Origin: an uncultured Lachnospiraceae bacterium
GTDB lineage: Bacteria > Bacillota > Clostridia > Lachnospirales > Lachnospiraceae
NCBI GenBank assembly: GCA_947629865.1
Contig: CANRFJ010000003.1
Location: 1 to 64,000, forward strand
Reading direction: 5' to 3'
DNA length: 64,000 nt
Below, in pieces: positions 1 to 9,028 of this stretch. Every line of letters begins with the position of its first letter. The stretch's first letter is position 1. Below the pieces are notes generated by a model that was given only the letters and a program-made list of their open reading frames with translations, ran no database searches and was not told where the DNA came from. The position numbers were made by a program, and so were the translations under genes.

Positions 1-11
1 AAGGTTGAGAA

Positions 12-35
12 TCTGCCGGCGGCCTAGCTGGCAGA
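12..35. repeat. short inverted repeat at the left edge
   Basis: TCTGCC and GGCAGA face each other across a 12-nt loop just downstream of the stop codon of the minus-strand ATPase gene. There is no T-run, so this is not a convincing intrinsic terminator. It could be the end of an inserted element that cut the ATPase short, but only 45 bases are visible. Confidence 0.3.
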
Positions 36-45
36 ACCTCTCATT

Positions 46-879
46 TTATTTTGTACTAAATCTTGACATAAGACCATACTCTTCTTTTGATTTGGTTGAA
101 CCAATTTGCTCAGAAATATTTGAGATCAATTCCTTTTTAGCATTCTTTTCAGTCTCATCATCGATAATAATACTCTCATATTCCTCTATCTTGTTCTGAG
201 CATTTTCTATATTAGTCTTAGTTGCATTAATATCACTTCCGCTTGAAATAGTCCCTTTACTCAAATAAAGCTTACCAAGAACTGTAGTTTTCAGGTCGGT
301 ATTTCCAATATGACCGAGTGCAGACTCTAAAATATCTAAATCAAAAATAGAATACAATGCCTTGCGAAGATTTTTAGCAGAATCCCTTCCCTTTACTCTG
401 AGATCTGCTATCATATTCTCGCCGTCAAAGAAAAAATATTCTGACAATCCTGATGGAAGCAACTTTTCTATGGTCTCCTGCGGTCGTTCAATTCTCTTCC
501 AATTATCATCTGAATCCAAATGATTAAGTTCTAACTCTTCGTTGATAATAGATGAAGAATCTAATTCCTTGCGATAAGTAATTGTTCGGGTGAGAGAATA
601 CTTCTCATTCATATGTTCAAAATCTATTCGCCCCATTACTTGAAATGTAGAATTATATGCCTGCTCACTCTCAAAACTCAGGTTGTATAAAGTATCCGAA
701 GTCGTCTTATTGAAGTGGACAGAACCATAAAACACCCACTGAAAGAGTTGGTGTAGAGTAGTTTTTCCGTCTCCATTTTTACCGTAAATAATGGTTACTT
801 TCCCATCGGTAGAGCATTTTATTTCTCCGTATCCTTTAAAATTTCTGAAATTTTCAAACTCAATCCTACTAATCCTCAT
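46..879 (-). CDS. SMC/RecF-like AAA ATPase, N-terminal half only
   Basis: This 277-residue protein opens like an SMC/RecF/DndD-type ATPase: an RISRIEFENFRNF start strand and a Walker A motif GKNGDGKTT near residue 35. The end (about residues 220-265) is charged and helical, like the start of a coiled-coil arm. No ABC signature, Walker B or D-loop follows, although members of this class normally run to about 600 residues or more. The reading frame therefore stops where the coiled coil begins, which points to a truncated gene. The start follows GGAGGTGCCTG and overlaps the stop of the 55-aa gene by 11 nt, so it is the last visible gene of the AT-rich operon. It probably acted as the ATP-driven sensor or motor of a DNA-targeting system; that role is inference. 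Confidence 0.7.
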   Translation of the reverse strand: MRISRIEFENFRNFKGYGEIKCSTDGKVTIIYGKNGDGKTTLHQLFQWVFYGSVHFNKTTSDTLYNLSFESEQAYNSTFQVMGRIDFEHMNEKYSLTRTITYRKELDSSSIINEELELNHLDSDDNWKRIERPQETIEKLLPSGLSEYFFFDGENMIADLRVKGRDSAKNLRKALYSIFDLDILESALGHIGNTDLKTTVLGKLYLSKGTISSGSDINATKTNIENAQNKIEEYESIIIDDETEKNAKKELISNISEQIGSTKSKEEYGLMSRFSTK

Positions 880-1036
880 CAGGCACCTCCTTATCTAACT
901 CAGATAAAATCGAATTAACTATATCCGACTTATATTTATTGTCGCCACTTGAGCCTCTAAGTTTATCATTTACTACACCTCGTTCTTTCTCTTTGATAAA
1001 CTCTATCATATGCTCCTTAATCTGCTCGTCACTCAT
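869..1036 (-). CDS. small acidic protein of the island operon, function unknown
   Basis: A 55-residue protein beginning MSDEQIKEHM, rich in Glu, Asp and Lys, with no recognised domain. I chose the ATG at 1036 because GGAGGATGAGATTG lies just before it; the longer 65-aa reading lacks a good site. It overlaps the helicase stop by 8 nt and the ATPase start by 11 nt, so all three are translationally coupled. The coupling suggests a subunit or adaptor for the helicase or the ATPase. I do not recognise it from sequence. Confidence 0.65.
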   Translation of the reverse strand: MSDEQIKEHMIEFIKEKERGVVNDKLRGSSGDNKYKSDIVNSILSELDKEVPDED

Positions 1037-3074
1037 CAATCTCATCCTCCATTTCTTCGTAATCATATACAGCTACGTCTTCTTCTGACAAACCATATTG
1101 AACCAAAAGATTATCTAACTCGTCCATAGTTTCAGCATAATTTATAGACAATTTAGCATATTCTCTATAACGCCTAAGCTCAATCTTAGCCCACTCCACC
1201 ATGTCATTAGACGGCAGTACAACAACATCATAGATAACTGCACTCTTTTTATCATCATAAAGCCTAAGAATACGTCCCCTTCTCTGAACAAATTCCCGGT
1301 AATCGTCGTTACTCGAAAGAATCAATGCACTCTTTATTGATGGAATATTAATTCCCTCGTCCAAACATCTAATAGCCGCCAAAGCAGATATCTCGCCTTT
1401 GTTAAAGGCATCAACCAATTCCATTCTTTCCGTCATATTTTCCTGTGCAGTAAACTGGCTTGCTTTGTAATCCATATCATTTAACACACGTTTTACTTGT
1501 CTGATATGTCTTATTTCTTCGCCGGTATTATCATATAACCTTCCATCACCACAATAAACTACCACATGATCTTTTTCCTCAATCTTATTAACAAAATCAC
1601 CTATACCATCAATCTTTGCTTGTGCCATCGAAATAATCCTTAATCTATTTCTCAATGTCTTTGCAAGACTTTCGGGATCGATACACTTTCCGTTTCTAAA
1701 ATATGAAGCAATAATTCTCGACTGTTTCCTGAATCGTTCTTCCTCATCATCTGTAGCATATACGAATATCGGTTTATAATAATAAGGAACAAGAAACTTC
1801 TTATCCAGCGCTGTTTCTATTGGAAGATCAAATACCTGTCCACCAAAATATTTCATCAGTTCCTTTCCGGAAGTTGCACTTCGACCACTGTATGGCGTAG
1901 CACTCAATCCCAACATATATTTGTAATCGTTTTTTAATTCCTCACTTCTTTTAGTAAATCTATGCGCTTCGTCAACAATCAACAATTTATCTGAAGAATC
2001 TTTGCTTATAACATTTGTAAATCTGTCCAAATTGAAAGATACAATTGTTGAGATAATAATAATCTGAACATTTTTATTATATCTTTTATTAATAATTGCC
2101 TGACTTATCTTCTGACTCCATGAGGGATTCTCTGATGAAACCATTATAAGTACTGCATCGGGAAATGCTTTTCTTACGTCTTCTGCCCACTGTTTCACTA
2201 AGTGTTTATATGGAGCACATATCACTACAGTTGCAGAATGCTCTTCAAGTAACCTTTTAGCAGAATATATCGCAGTCCATGTCTTACCAGTACCTGTAGC
2301 CATAACATAAAACCCATGATAGTCATTATTAACCCACGCTTTAATTGCCTCTTCCTGATAATCTCTCAGCTTAATCCCTGTGTTACCTTGCTTTCGTGAA
2401 TTACTCCTGCGTTCCATAACCTGAAGCAAATGCTTTCTTGCTGACTCTTTGTATTCATATACTTCAACAAACTTATTCGTGCCATTCCACAACGAATCAA
2501 ATTCTTCCACTTCGTCATCAACACTGTCTTTTTGACCATCTATCCAGCTTTTCACAACACGGATTTTATCATAATTGTCTCTATATCCGTTTTTACTGGA
2601 ATTAGCCGATCCATAAAACGCAACTTTATTGCCATCAAAATCTTCAAGAATTCCTAACTTATCATGATAATCCCCAAGAGTCTTTGTCACTGCAATTCTT
2701 ATATCTAATACTCCTCTAGCTATCAATTCCGCCAGCAGTGCAAGTCTTGAATCATTAAAATTTTCAACTTCTTCCAGAAACTCTCTGCTAAACGCATTCC
2801 CAATAATACGCTCCTTTTCTTCATAGCCAAGATTGATTGCATCAATATCCTCATCATTTAACTTAGGACTGGCAATCATCTTAATATCGCCACCGTTCCT
2901 AACAAACGTAGGAATCCCATCTATAATAGTGTCAAAAACACCCGAAGAAAAATAACCGACACTTCTGTAATAATGATTAGTACATTTCAATGCCGGTATA
3001 ATCAAAGCATCTGCAATACCATCTTCTCCACAACTTATATAACTTCTTTTTATATCCATATCTTTATAATTCAT
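1029..3074 (-). CDS. PLD-family nuclease fused to an SF2 DEAH helicase
   Basis: About 681 residues. The N-terminal third carries one phospholipase-D-type HKD motif (YHDKLGILEDFDGNKVAFYG followed by SANSS, near residues 155-180), typical of PLD-family nucleases. Residues from about 245 form an SF2 helicase: Walker A MATGTGKT, Walker B/motif II VDEAH, motif III LSATP and motif VI QRRGRILR. This architecture is known from prokaryotic restriction and defence loci, where it cuts or translocates foreign DNA. One HKD motif implies dimerisation for catalysis. The start at 3074 lies 7 nt after the stop of the upstream gene; the 8-residue longer form is possible. The gene is AT-rich compared with the housekeeping genes, consistent with transfer. 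Domain calls are firm; the defence role is inferred from architecture and neighbours. Confidence 0.88.
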   Translation of the reverse strand: MNYKDMDIKRSYISCGEDGIADALIIPALKCTNHYYRSVGYFSSGVFDTIIDGIPTFVRNGGDIKMIASPKLNDEDIDAINLGYEEKERIIGNAFSREFLEEVENFNDSRLALLAELIARGVLDIRIAVTKTLGDYHDKLGILEDFDGNKVAFYGSANSSKNGYRDNYDKIRVVKSWIDGQKDSVDDEVEEFDSLWNGTNKFVEVYEYKESARKHLLQVMERRSNSRKQGNTGIKLRDYQEEAIKAWVNNDYHGFYVMATGTGKTWTAIYSAKRLLEEHSATVVICAPYKHLVKQWAEDVRKAFPDAVLIMVSSENPSWSQKISQAIINKRYNKNVQIIIISTIVSFNLDRFTNVISKDSSDKLLIVDEAHRFTKRSEELKNDYKYMLGLSATPYSGRSATSGKELMKYFGGQVFDLPIETALDKKFLVPYYYKPIFVYATDDEEERFRKQSRIIASYFRNGKCIDPESLAKTLRNRLRIISMAQAKIDGIGDFVNKIEEKDHVVVYCGDGRLYDNTGEEIRHIRQVKRVLNDMDYKASQFTAQENMTERMELVDAFNKGEISALAAIRCLDEGINIPSIKSALILSSNDDYREFVQRRGRILRLYDDKKSAVIYDVVVLPSNDMVEWAKIELRRYREYAKLSINYAETMDELDNLLVQYGLSEEDVAVYDYEEMEDEIDE

Positions 3075-3081
3075 ATACTCA

Positions 3082-5706
3082 TCACCACTTGATATCAAAA
3101 TCTTCCATTATATAATCTTCCACAGCATCAATATCATTCAAGTCGATTGTCTGAACCATTTCACCGGAATCAGAATCTCCATAATCCTCCCTGTTAAATC
3201 TACCTATCCTAGAAACAACCGGGGACGATAATCTGAATTGATTTGATGTTGTATTAGCCTCAAGTTCCTTCCCCCATTTATTTATTACGCTATAAATCAA
3301 CCATTCATTCCACGGCACACATATAGAAGGCAGGTTATATATGCACTTAAGATTTGTAATCAATGCACTATTATCTATTTCTTCAAGTATTTGTTGTTCA
3401 ACTTCATTTGCAACATCAGAAGTAATACCTATATATTCTATTGTCGCCATCTCGTCCTTGTTAATCAGTAAATGTGTATCATTCCATCCGTTTAAGAACT
3501 TCAAAATATCATATACAAAATAATGATAATCTTTTGCTAGTCCCTGTAATTCTGTTATCTCAAATACTTCATTTGCTGATACATACTCCTGCAAAAGTTC
3601 TATCGGTTTATTTATATTGGTACCCTTTTCTGCTATGTACGGTCTTGCAAATTCGTATCTATCCTTATACAAATACTGTAACAAACTGAATAAGCTATAT
3701 TGATAAAAAATACCCAATCTATTAAGCATATCCTGATTGCCTTTTTGAATTAATGAAAATATTTCATCACAATGATGAGGCGTACCATCGTTTATAATCG
3801 CTCCAACAACCTTATCAATATACTTTTTATCATCGGCATAAAGATTAAGATTAGCACCATGTATATAAGATCCAAAATAGTTAATTATGTCATCATCAGC
3901 CAAAGCAATGCTAATCATTATTTCTGTAATTCCAGGATAAGCTTTTCTAATTTGTTCTTTTGTCACCGGATATTCTGATTTCTTTATGAACAACTGAATA
4001 TCCCTATACATCGAAAGGTTTTCACTGTCCTTGGATACATAATCCCTTCTAAAGAAAAGATCATTTTCATATTCTTCACGGAGAATTCCCTGAAGAAAAA
4101 ATCTATTATCTATGCCCTCCTCACGAAGCTCATTTTCAAATTCAAGGAAGATTTCATTCATAAAGAATATTCTTCTATCACTTTTCATGATGAATTCCCA
4201 AATCTTTTTTACAAGTTTGTTAGGAATTACAACATCATCTTTTACTTGATACTTTCCTCTTCCACATAAAATACACGTTCTTCCTATCGCAGCAGATATC
4301 GCCCTGTTCTTCTCAGGAAGTGAAACATCTCCAAATTCATTAATCAACAAAGATCTAAAACGTGCAAGTTCCGCATCATCATACACATTCATTCCGTCAG
4401 GATAATACCGTTTCATAACAATATTATACATCTTCTCAAGCGAAAGCTTATTTCTATGATAAATTGTACCTGAAACTTTATATTGCCTATCAATCTCTCT
4501 TTCAAAAATATCTATAGGAATATCATGCTCACCTATTGCTTTGTTTTTATATTCTTCAATAAGCGCAACATCTAATTCATCCGGCATTTTCTCCACATAA
4601 TCTCTTGCAAAATCAGTAATATCATCACCAACAATTATTACTGTATCCGTATCACGATCATACGAAAAGAACTCATCATCGGCACATTGTAATAAGTACA
4701 ACAAAACCTCTGTTATATCACCAAAATACTCTTGCAGTTCTGTTGACTCAATTATAGTTTCGCCATTAAACTCAGCAGACAATCTCGGAAGAAATTTTTT
4801 ATTTCTCTGCCATCGGCAAAATGGTTGAACTATCTTCTTCTCAATCTGACGCACTCGCTCTCTTGTAATCCCTAATTCACCACCTATCTCTTGCAATGTA
4901 CGTTTCCTCGCTCTAAGAAGAAGGACTCTCTCCGCATTCGCAGAACGTTCGTAAAATCCATTCAAAAAAGAGGTGAGCTCTTCTTTTAAATCATAAGAAG
5001 CCCATTTGACAAACTTTATTTTTTCTTCTGCCGAAATAACAGATGATATTGCTTTGTCAAATAGTGATCCAAACAAAACACTACCATCGTCACAATAGTT
5101 TCTAAATTCTTCACTTATAGACTCTCGCATAGGATAGACTTCATAATAAGGCTTAAGGTGATTGTTTATCTTTCCTTTTACAGAATCATATAACTTGTCT
5201 AGTTCTTTGTATCTTTCTATCTGCATAGCAAAACGTTTCAGCATACTAGAAATATCATATGCGAATGCTGGATTATCCCTGCACAGAATAATTAGATTAT
5301 AATCTAAAAGCTCAAATCCCCTCTTTAGTTCTTCAATAGTTCTTTGTTCGCACTCATTAACTCCTTCATACAATTTTTCCGTGAACTCTCCGGAATAAAT
5401 CATGTCTCTTCGATTTTTAATTCTGGATGTCATACAGATATCCATTTTTTCCATCGTCTCTTCTGTCTTTAAATCAAGTTTCTTGACATATTCTTCAATA
5501 TCATTTAAACTTAGCATTCCCAGATTTTTTATCATAGATAGTTTATCATATGACATAGCCAACAAACTATCAATTCCAAAAATACCTGCCCCTTTTAGAC
5601 AATTCGCTGTACGTATTCTAAGAGCCTCGAAGTCTATAGGCATACCTCTGTATAATTCGATATCTATATTATATTTTTCATATAAGACTTCGTTATCTAT
5701 AGTCAT
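3082..5706 (-). CDS. RNAP alpha-CTD-like and sigma-70 region-4-like protein
   Basis: About 874 residues and first gene of the island operon. Residues about 25-75 match the helix-hairpin-helix of the RNA polymerase alpha C-terminal domain: LRIRTANCLKGAGI then IKNLGMLSLNDIEEYV. Near residues 265-300 is a sigma-70 region-4 type helix-turn-helix, LQEIGGELGITRERVRQIE. The remaining 570 residues show several short winged-helix-like stretches but no enzyme motif that I can name. The protein may therefore contact promoter DNA or RNA polymerase, or use these modules simply to bind DNA. The start at 5706 follows GAGGTGCTATTT. The combination of promoter-recognition modules with a nuclease-helicase in one operon is unusual. 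It could be a regulator of the operon or the recognition subunit of a defence complex; the sequence does not decide. Confidence 0.75.
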   Translation of the reverse strand: MTIDNEVLYEKYNIDIELYRGMPIDFEALRIRTANCLKGAGIFGIDSLLAMSYDKLSMIKNLGMLSLNDIEEYVKKLDLKTEETMEKMDICMTSRIKNRRDMIYSGEFTEKLYEGVNECEQRTIEELKRGFELLDYNLIILCRDNPAFAYDISSMLKRFAMQIERYKELDKLYDSVKGKINNHLKPYYEVYPMRESISEEFRNYCDDGSVLFGSLFDKAISSVISAEEKIKFVKWASYDLKEELTSFLNGFYERSANAERVLLLRARKRTLQEIGGELGITRERVRQIEKKIVQPFCRWQRNKKFLPRLSAEFNGETIIESTELQEYFGDITEVLLYLLQCADDEFFSYDRDTDTVIIVGDDITDFARDYVEKMPDELDVALIEEYKNKAIGEHDIPIDIFEREIDRQYKVSGTIYHRNKLSLEKMYNIVMKRYYPDGMNVYDDAELARFRSLLINEFGDVSLPEKNRAISAAIGRTCILCGRGKYQVKDDVVIPNKLVKKIWEFIMKSDRRIFFMNEIFLEFENELREEGIDNRFFLQGILREEYENDLFFRRDYVSKDSENLSMYRDIQLFIKKSEYPVTKEQIRKAYPGITEIMISIALADDDIINYFGSYIHGANLNLYADDKKYIDKVVGAIINDGTPHHCDEIFSLIQKGNQDMLNRLGIFYQYSLFSLLQYLYKDRYEFARPYIAEKGTNINKPIELLQEYVSANEVFEITELQGLAKDYHYFVYDILKFLNGWNDTHLLINKDEMATIEYIGITSDVANEVEQQILEEIDNSALITNLKCIYNLPSICVPWNEWLIYSVINKWGKELEANTTSNQFRLSSPVVSRIGRFNREDYGDSDSGEMVQTIDLNDIDAVEDYIMEDFDIKW

Positions 5707-5881
5707 AAATAGCACCTCATATCGTCAAAAGACTTCAGTTGCATACAATAATTTAAAATAATATTATCATATTTCGATTGATTTATCAATTTTCCTTACA
5801 GTTATTTTCAATTCAATTGCCTCCGACGCCCTGTCATTTCACGGAGAGACGGACAGTTCACAGCGCATGGGGACGCCGCCT

Positions 5882-8860
5882 TTATTGCAGCAGCCGGAGC
5901 ACTCCCTGCGTCATCTGGTTCGCCTGGCTGAGGAGGGAAGAAGCCGCCTGCACCAATATGTTGTGTTTTGAAAATTCAGCCGCCTCCTGCGCCATGTCTG
6001 CGTCCCTCAGTTTCGACTCCGCACTCTGAAGATTTTCTGCGGCATTTTTGTCATTGGCATATGCGAATTCAAGCCTGTTGGTAAATGCGCCGAAATCGCT
6101 TCTTATACTGCTTATTATTGCGATTGCCGTGTCCACGTCCGACAGCATCTGCTCCGAATTTTTGCGCGTCAATGTATCTCCCATTCCTATACCCAATGTG
6201 TACGTTGAAAATCCGTCCCAGTCAAGTACGATGCCCTGAAGTTTATTGGCGCCCGCCTGTATCCAGAACGCCCTTGTATCTTCGATGTAGAAATCAAATT
6301 GTGAGACTGTCGCCTGATTTTCTCGCTCATTTGCCGTATAATCCACATAATCATAATCGGTTGATTCCATGGCCACGGAGGTCTGATTGGCTATATTCTG
6401 CATGATCTGGTCGTAATAATCAGGCCATGAGGCAATGCGCCCCCTGACTTCCACATTGTATCTGACAGGCTCGCTTGTGTTCGGCCACTTCAGCGTTCCG
6501 TCCAGATTGTGATAATCGTAGTAATTATATCGCTTAAGTCCGCCCTTGCCGTCGTCTACAAATTCACCATTGGCATCTTCTATCTTATCCGCAAAAGGAG
6601 AGAGATCCTGTTTGAAATCATATGTATAACTCAGGTCAAATCCTCCCTTTCCGGTTTTCTTATCCGCCATTCTCACATCAATTGTACACGATTCCACCTC
6701 ATAGGGTTTCGTGTCAAATGAGCCAAGCGAATTATGGCGCTCGTCGCAGACGTAAAAACTGCTCCCGTCCGCTGCATATTGCTGGTAATGGAAGTCAAAC
6801 ACCGCCTCGTTCATTACATCTACCAATGCGTTCGCAAACTGTTCGCCGTAGGCGATTCCCTTATCCATCATAGATTTTATATCGACCATCAGTGTATAAT
6901 TATTCTGCCCGTCATTGAACATGGAGTAGCCATATCCGTCAGATGTTGTCTTGTCTGTATCTCCCCACACAAACAGCACGCTGTAGTGATTGTCGCAGGT
7001 AGCACATGTCGAGTTGAAACCCGTTCCAAGCAGGTCGTAAATCTCATAAGCCGTCCCCATGCCTGAAAAATCCAGTTCCACAGCGCTGTATGTCCCGCTC
7101 AGTCCCTGCGTGGAATTCATTTTCCCGTTGAAAACAAACTCTCCCTCCTGTATGCTGCCGCCCCCTATCACATCCTCTAACGTCGGAAACGAGGCGCTCT
7201 TGCCACTGAGAAGCGCCTGAACCTGCCGCGCTGTAAAATAACTCTCATAAGCGCGGGCCTTATCCTCTATCGTCTTCTGACTTGTCATCTGACTTGTGCC
7301 GAATGTGAGTTCTGGATCTCCGGATGCTTTGTTCGGAAATGTCAATACAAATTCATCCGTCGCCGCATCATAGGTGAGTGTACCGTTGGAAAAAGTTTCA
7401 GACTGGACATCAAAATTTCTTCCGAGCGCCGCCTCGTCATATATATCCACATTCACATTCTTACCTGTCATTCTGCCGTCCGTCAGACCGTTTCCCGCTG
7501 TAAATCCCATATTCAGATCATTATTTGTCCGGATCAGCGTATCTCTGAGGCTGGCGTCGTTGATTCCCTCAATTACAGAGTCAATACTGGTTTCGTCCAG
7601 CAGTTTAAAATCAAACTTAATGTCATAGCCATCTTCATTGAAACGGTATTCATACTGCTTCTTATCCGATATGTCTCCCATGGAATCCCAGGAGCGGATT
7701 CCCATATCCTCCCACGTTTTTTTGGAGCCCCGCACCTCGGCGCCGTCTGAGCCGTCCGCATTTACGGTGACAATCCATATGCCCGACTCGTCTGCTTTCA
7801 GCCGCATATCCATGTCGTGGTTATTTATCAGCATATTGTAGAGAGCGCTGTTGACGCGCAGACTACTGCCTTCGGAATGAATGATATCGACAGCCTGTTC
7901 AAAATCATATCCCGAATATTCGTTTACATACTTTCTCTCATATCTCGCATTGGCGGCGTCAATTCCGTTGATCACATCGTCGAGAGAATCAAATTCCGGA
8001 ATGTAAAAACAGCCTATTCCGTCTCCCGACTTGAAATGATAAAAGCCGCCTTCGCCGATATGATCCAGAATACTCTCATCATCTTCATTCAGGACGTCTC
8101 TCCAGTCGACGTGCTCCCCTGCAATATTTATGCCTTTCTCGTCTGCCGTAACGGGAAACGTGACCTTGATTTCCGGAGGCTTGCTGCCCTCTTTACACTC
8201 TATGTCAATCTTAAAAAATCCTCCGTCATAGCGGTATGTTCCCTCGTTAAACACAACCTCTCCCGTCACCGGATCTGTTTTGACCATATTGGGATTAATC
8301 TCTTTCCATGCTATTCGGGTGTCCTCTCCGCCGGTCGGCGTACTGAGTATGATTCCCCCGTAGGAATTCGGATCGTCCGGATCGCCGTTCGTCGCATCAA
8401 ATATTTTAACAACCTTAAACTCCCGACTGAACTCGATCTCATATGGAATCGCAAATATCTTCTTTTTGTTAAATTCTGTATCGCCGCTTATCCGGTTAAG
8501 CTCTTTTTTTAACTGCTTAATCTCGTCATTGATATTTCCCCTGTCCTCGTCCGTGCAGACATCGTTGGCAGCCTGAACCGACAGTTCCTTTATACGGCCG
8601 AGGATATTATGCACTTCATTGAGCGCCCCGTCTGCCGTCTGGCAGAAACTGATACCGTCCTGAACATTTTTGGCAGCCCGCTCAAGGCCCCGGATCTGTC
8701 CTCTTAATTTCTCTGAGATGGCCAGCCCCGCCGCATCATCTGCCGCACGGTTTATCCTGTAGCCTGACGAAAGCCGTTCCATGGCCTTGATTTTATTCCG
8801 GTTATTTATCTGAAAATTTCTGCTGACATAATCTGCCACTGCATTATATGCAATTATCAT
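5882..8860 (-). CDS. giant flagellin with a large central insertion
   Basis: A 992-residue flagellin. The N-terminal D0/D1 region (about 1-145) is canonical, with AMERLSSGYRINRAADDAAG and EKLRGQIRGL. The C-terminal D1/D0 region (about 860-992) ends in LSQANQMTQGVLRLLQ. Between them lie roughly 700 residues where ordinary flagellins carry 0-200; these should form the surface-exposed D2/D3 part of the filament. The insert is acidic and Tyr/Asp-rich and contains a CATC pair. I found no HExxH motif there, so it is not a flagellinolysin. The start follows AGGAGGTTAGAAC, and a sigma-28-type promoter lies about 70-95 nt upstream. No other flagellar gene is in the window. The protein is exported by the flagellar type III system and polymerised outside the cell. 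Confidence 0.93.
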   Translation of the reverse strand: MIIAYNAVADYVSRNFQINNRNKIKAMERLSSGYRINRAADDAAGLAISEKLRGQIRGLERAAKNVQDGISFCQTADGALNEVHNILGRIKELSVQAANDVCTDEDRGNINDEIKQLKKELNRISGDTEFNKKKIFAIPYEIEFSREFKVVKIFDATNGDPDDPNSYGGIILSTPTGGEDTRIAWKEINPNMVKTDPVTGEVVFNEGTYRYDGGFFKIDIECKEGSKPPEIKVTFPVTADEKGINIAGEHVDWRDVLNEDDESILDHIGEGGFYHFKSGDGIGCFYIPEFDSLDDVINGIDAANARYERKYVNEYSGYDFEQAVDIIHSEGSSLRVNSALYNMLINNHDMDMRLKADESGIWIVTVNADGSDGAEVRGSKKTWEDMGIRSWDSMGDISDKKQYEYRFNEDGYDIKFDFKLLDETSIDSVIEGINDASLRDTLIRTNNDLNMGFTAGNGLTDGRMTGKNVNVDIYDEAALGRNFDVQSETFSNGTLTYDAATDEFVLTFPNKASGDPELTFGTSQMTSQKTIEDKARAYESYFTARQVQALLSGKSASFPTLEDVIGGGSIQEGEFVFNGKMNSTQGLSGTYSAVELDFSGMGTAYEIYDLLGTGFNSTCATCDNHYSVLFVWGDTDKTTSDGYGYSMFNDGQNNYTLMVDIKSMMDKGIAYGEQFANALVDVMNEAVFDFHYQQYAADGSSFYVCDERHNSLGSFDTKPYEVESCTIDVRMADKKTGKGGFDLSYTYDFKQDLSPFADKIEDANGEFVDDGKGGLKRYNYYDYHNLDGTLKWPNTSEPVRYNVEVRGRIASWPDYYDQIMQNIANQTSVAMESTDYDYVDYTANERENQATVSQFDFYIEDTRAFWIQAGANKLQGIVLDWDGFSTYTLGIGMGDTLTRKNSEQMLSDVDTAIAIISSIRSDFGAFTNRLEFAYANDKNAAENLQSAESKLRDADMAQEAAEFSKHNILVQAASSLLSQANQMTQGVLRLLQ

Positions 8861-8926
8861 GTTCTAACCTCCTGCCGTCGCACATATAGCAACTATACAT
8901 ACTCTTTTCCTCATTTTGCATAGTCT

Positions 8927-8954
8927 ATATCGTAATGGGCATAGAGGTTTTTTA
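8927..8954 (-). promoter_or_regulatory. sigma-28 (SigD)-type flagellin promoter
   Basis: On the minus strand TAAA is followed after 16 nt by TACGATAT, close to the SigD consensus TAAA-N15-GCCGATAT (six of eight in the -10 box). It is upstream of a flagellin gene, the expected target. The spacing is one base longer than the Bacillus consensus. Confidence 0.55.
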
Positions 8955-9028
8955 CATTATTTAGGTAATCGGTCACAAGCCGTGTCAATTTGGTTACAAA
9001 CAGCACGGCTCCGCCTGCGCGGTGATTC

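Noticed and set aside
7817-8512. 231-aa plus-strand ORF inside the flagellin gene
   Set aside because: Antisense to the flagellin insert, without ribosome site or recognisable domain.
5882-8860. Flagellinolysin (protease-bearing flagellin)
   Set aside because: No HExxH or other peptidase motif was found in the central insertion.
8978-9011. Terminator of the acyl ligase gene
   Set aside because: The AGCCGTG/CACGGCT stem has a 20-nt loop and no T-run; it is mentioned only as a possible hairpin.
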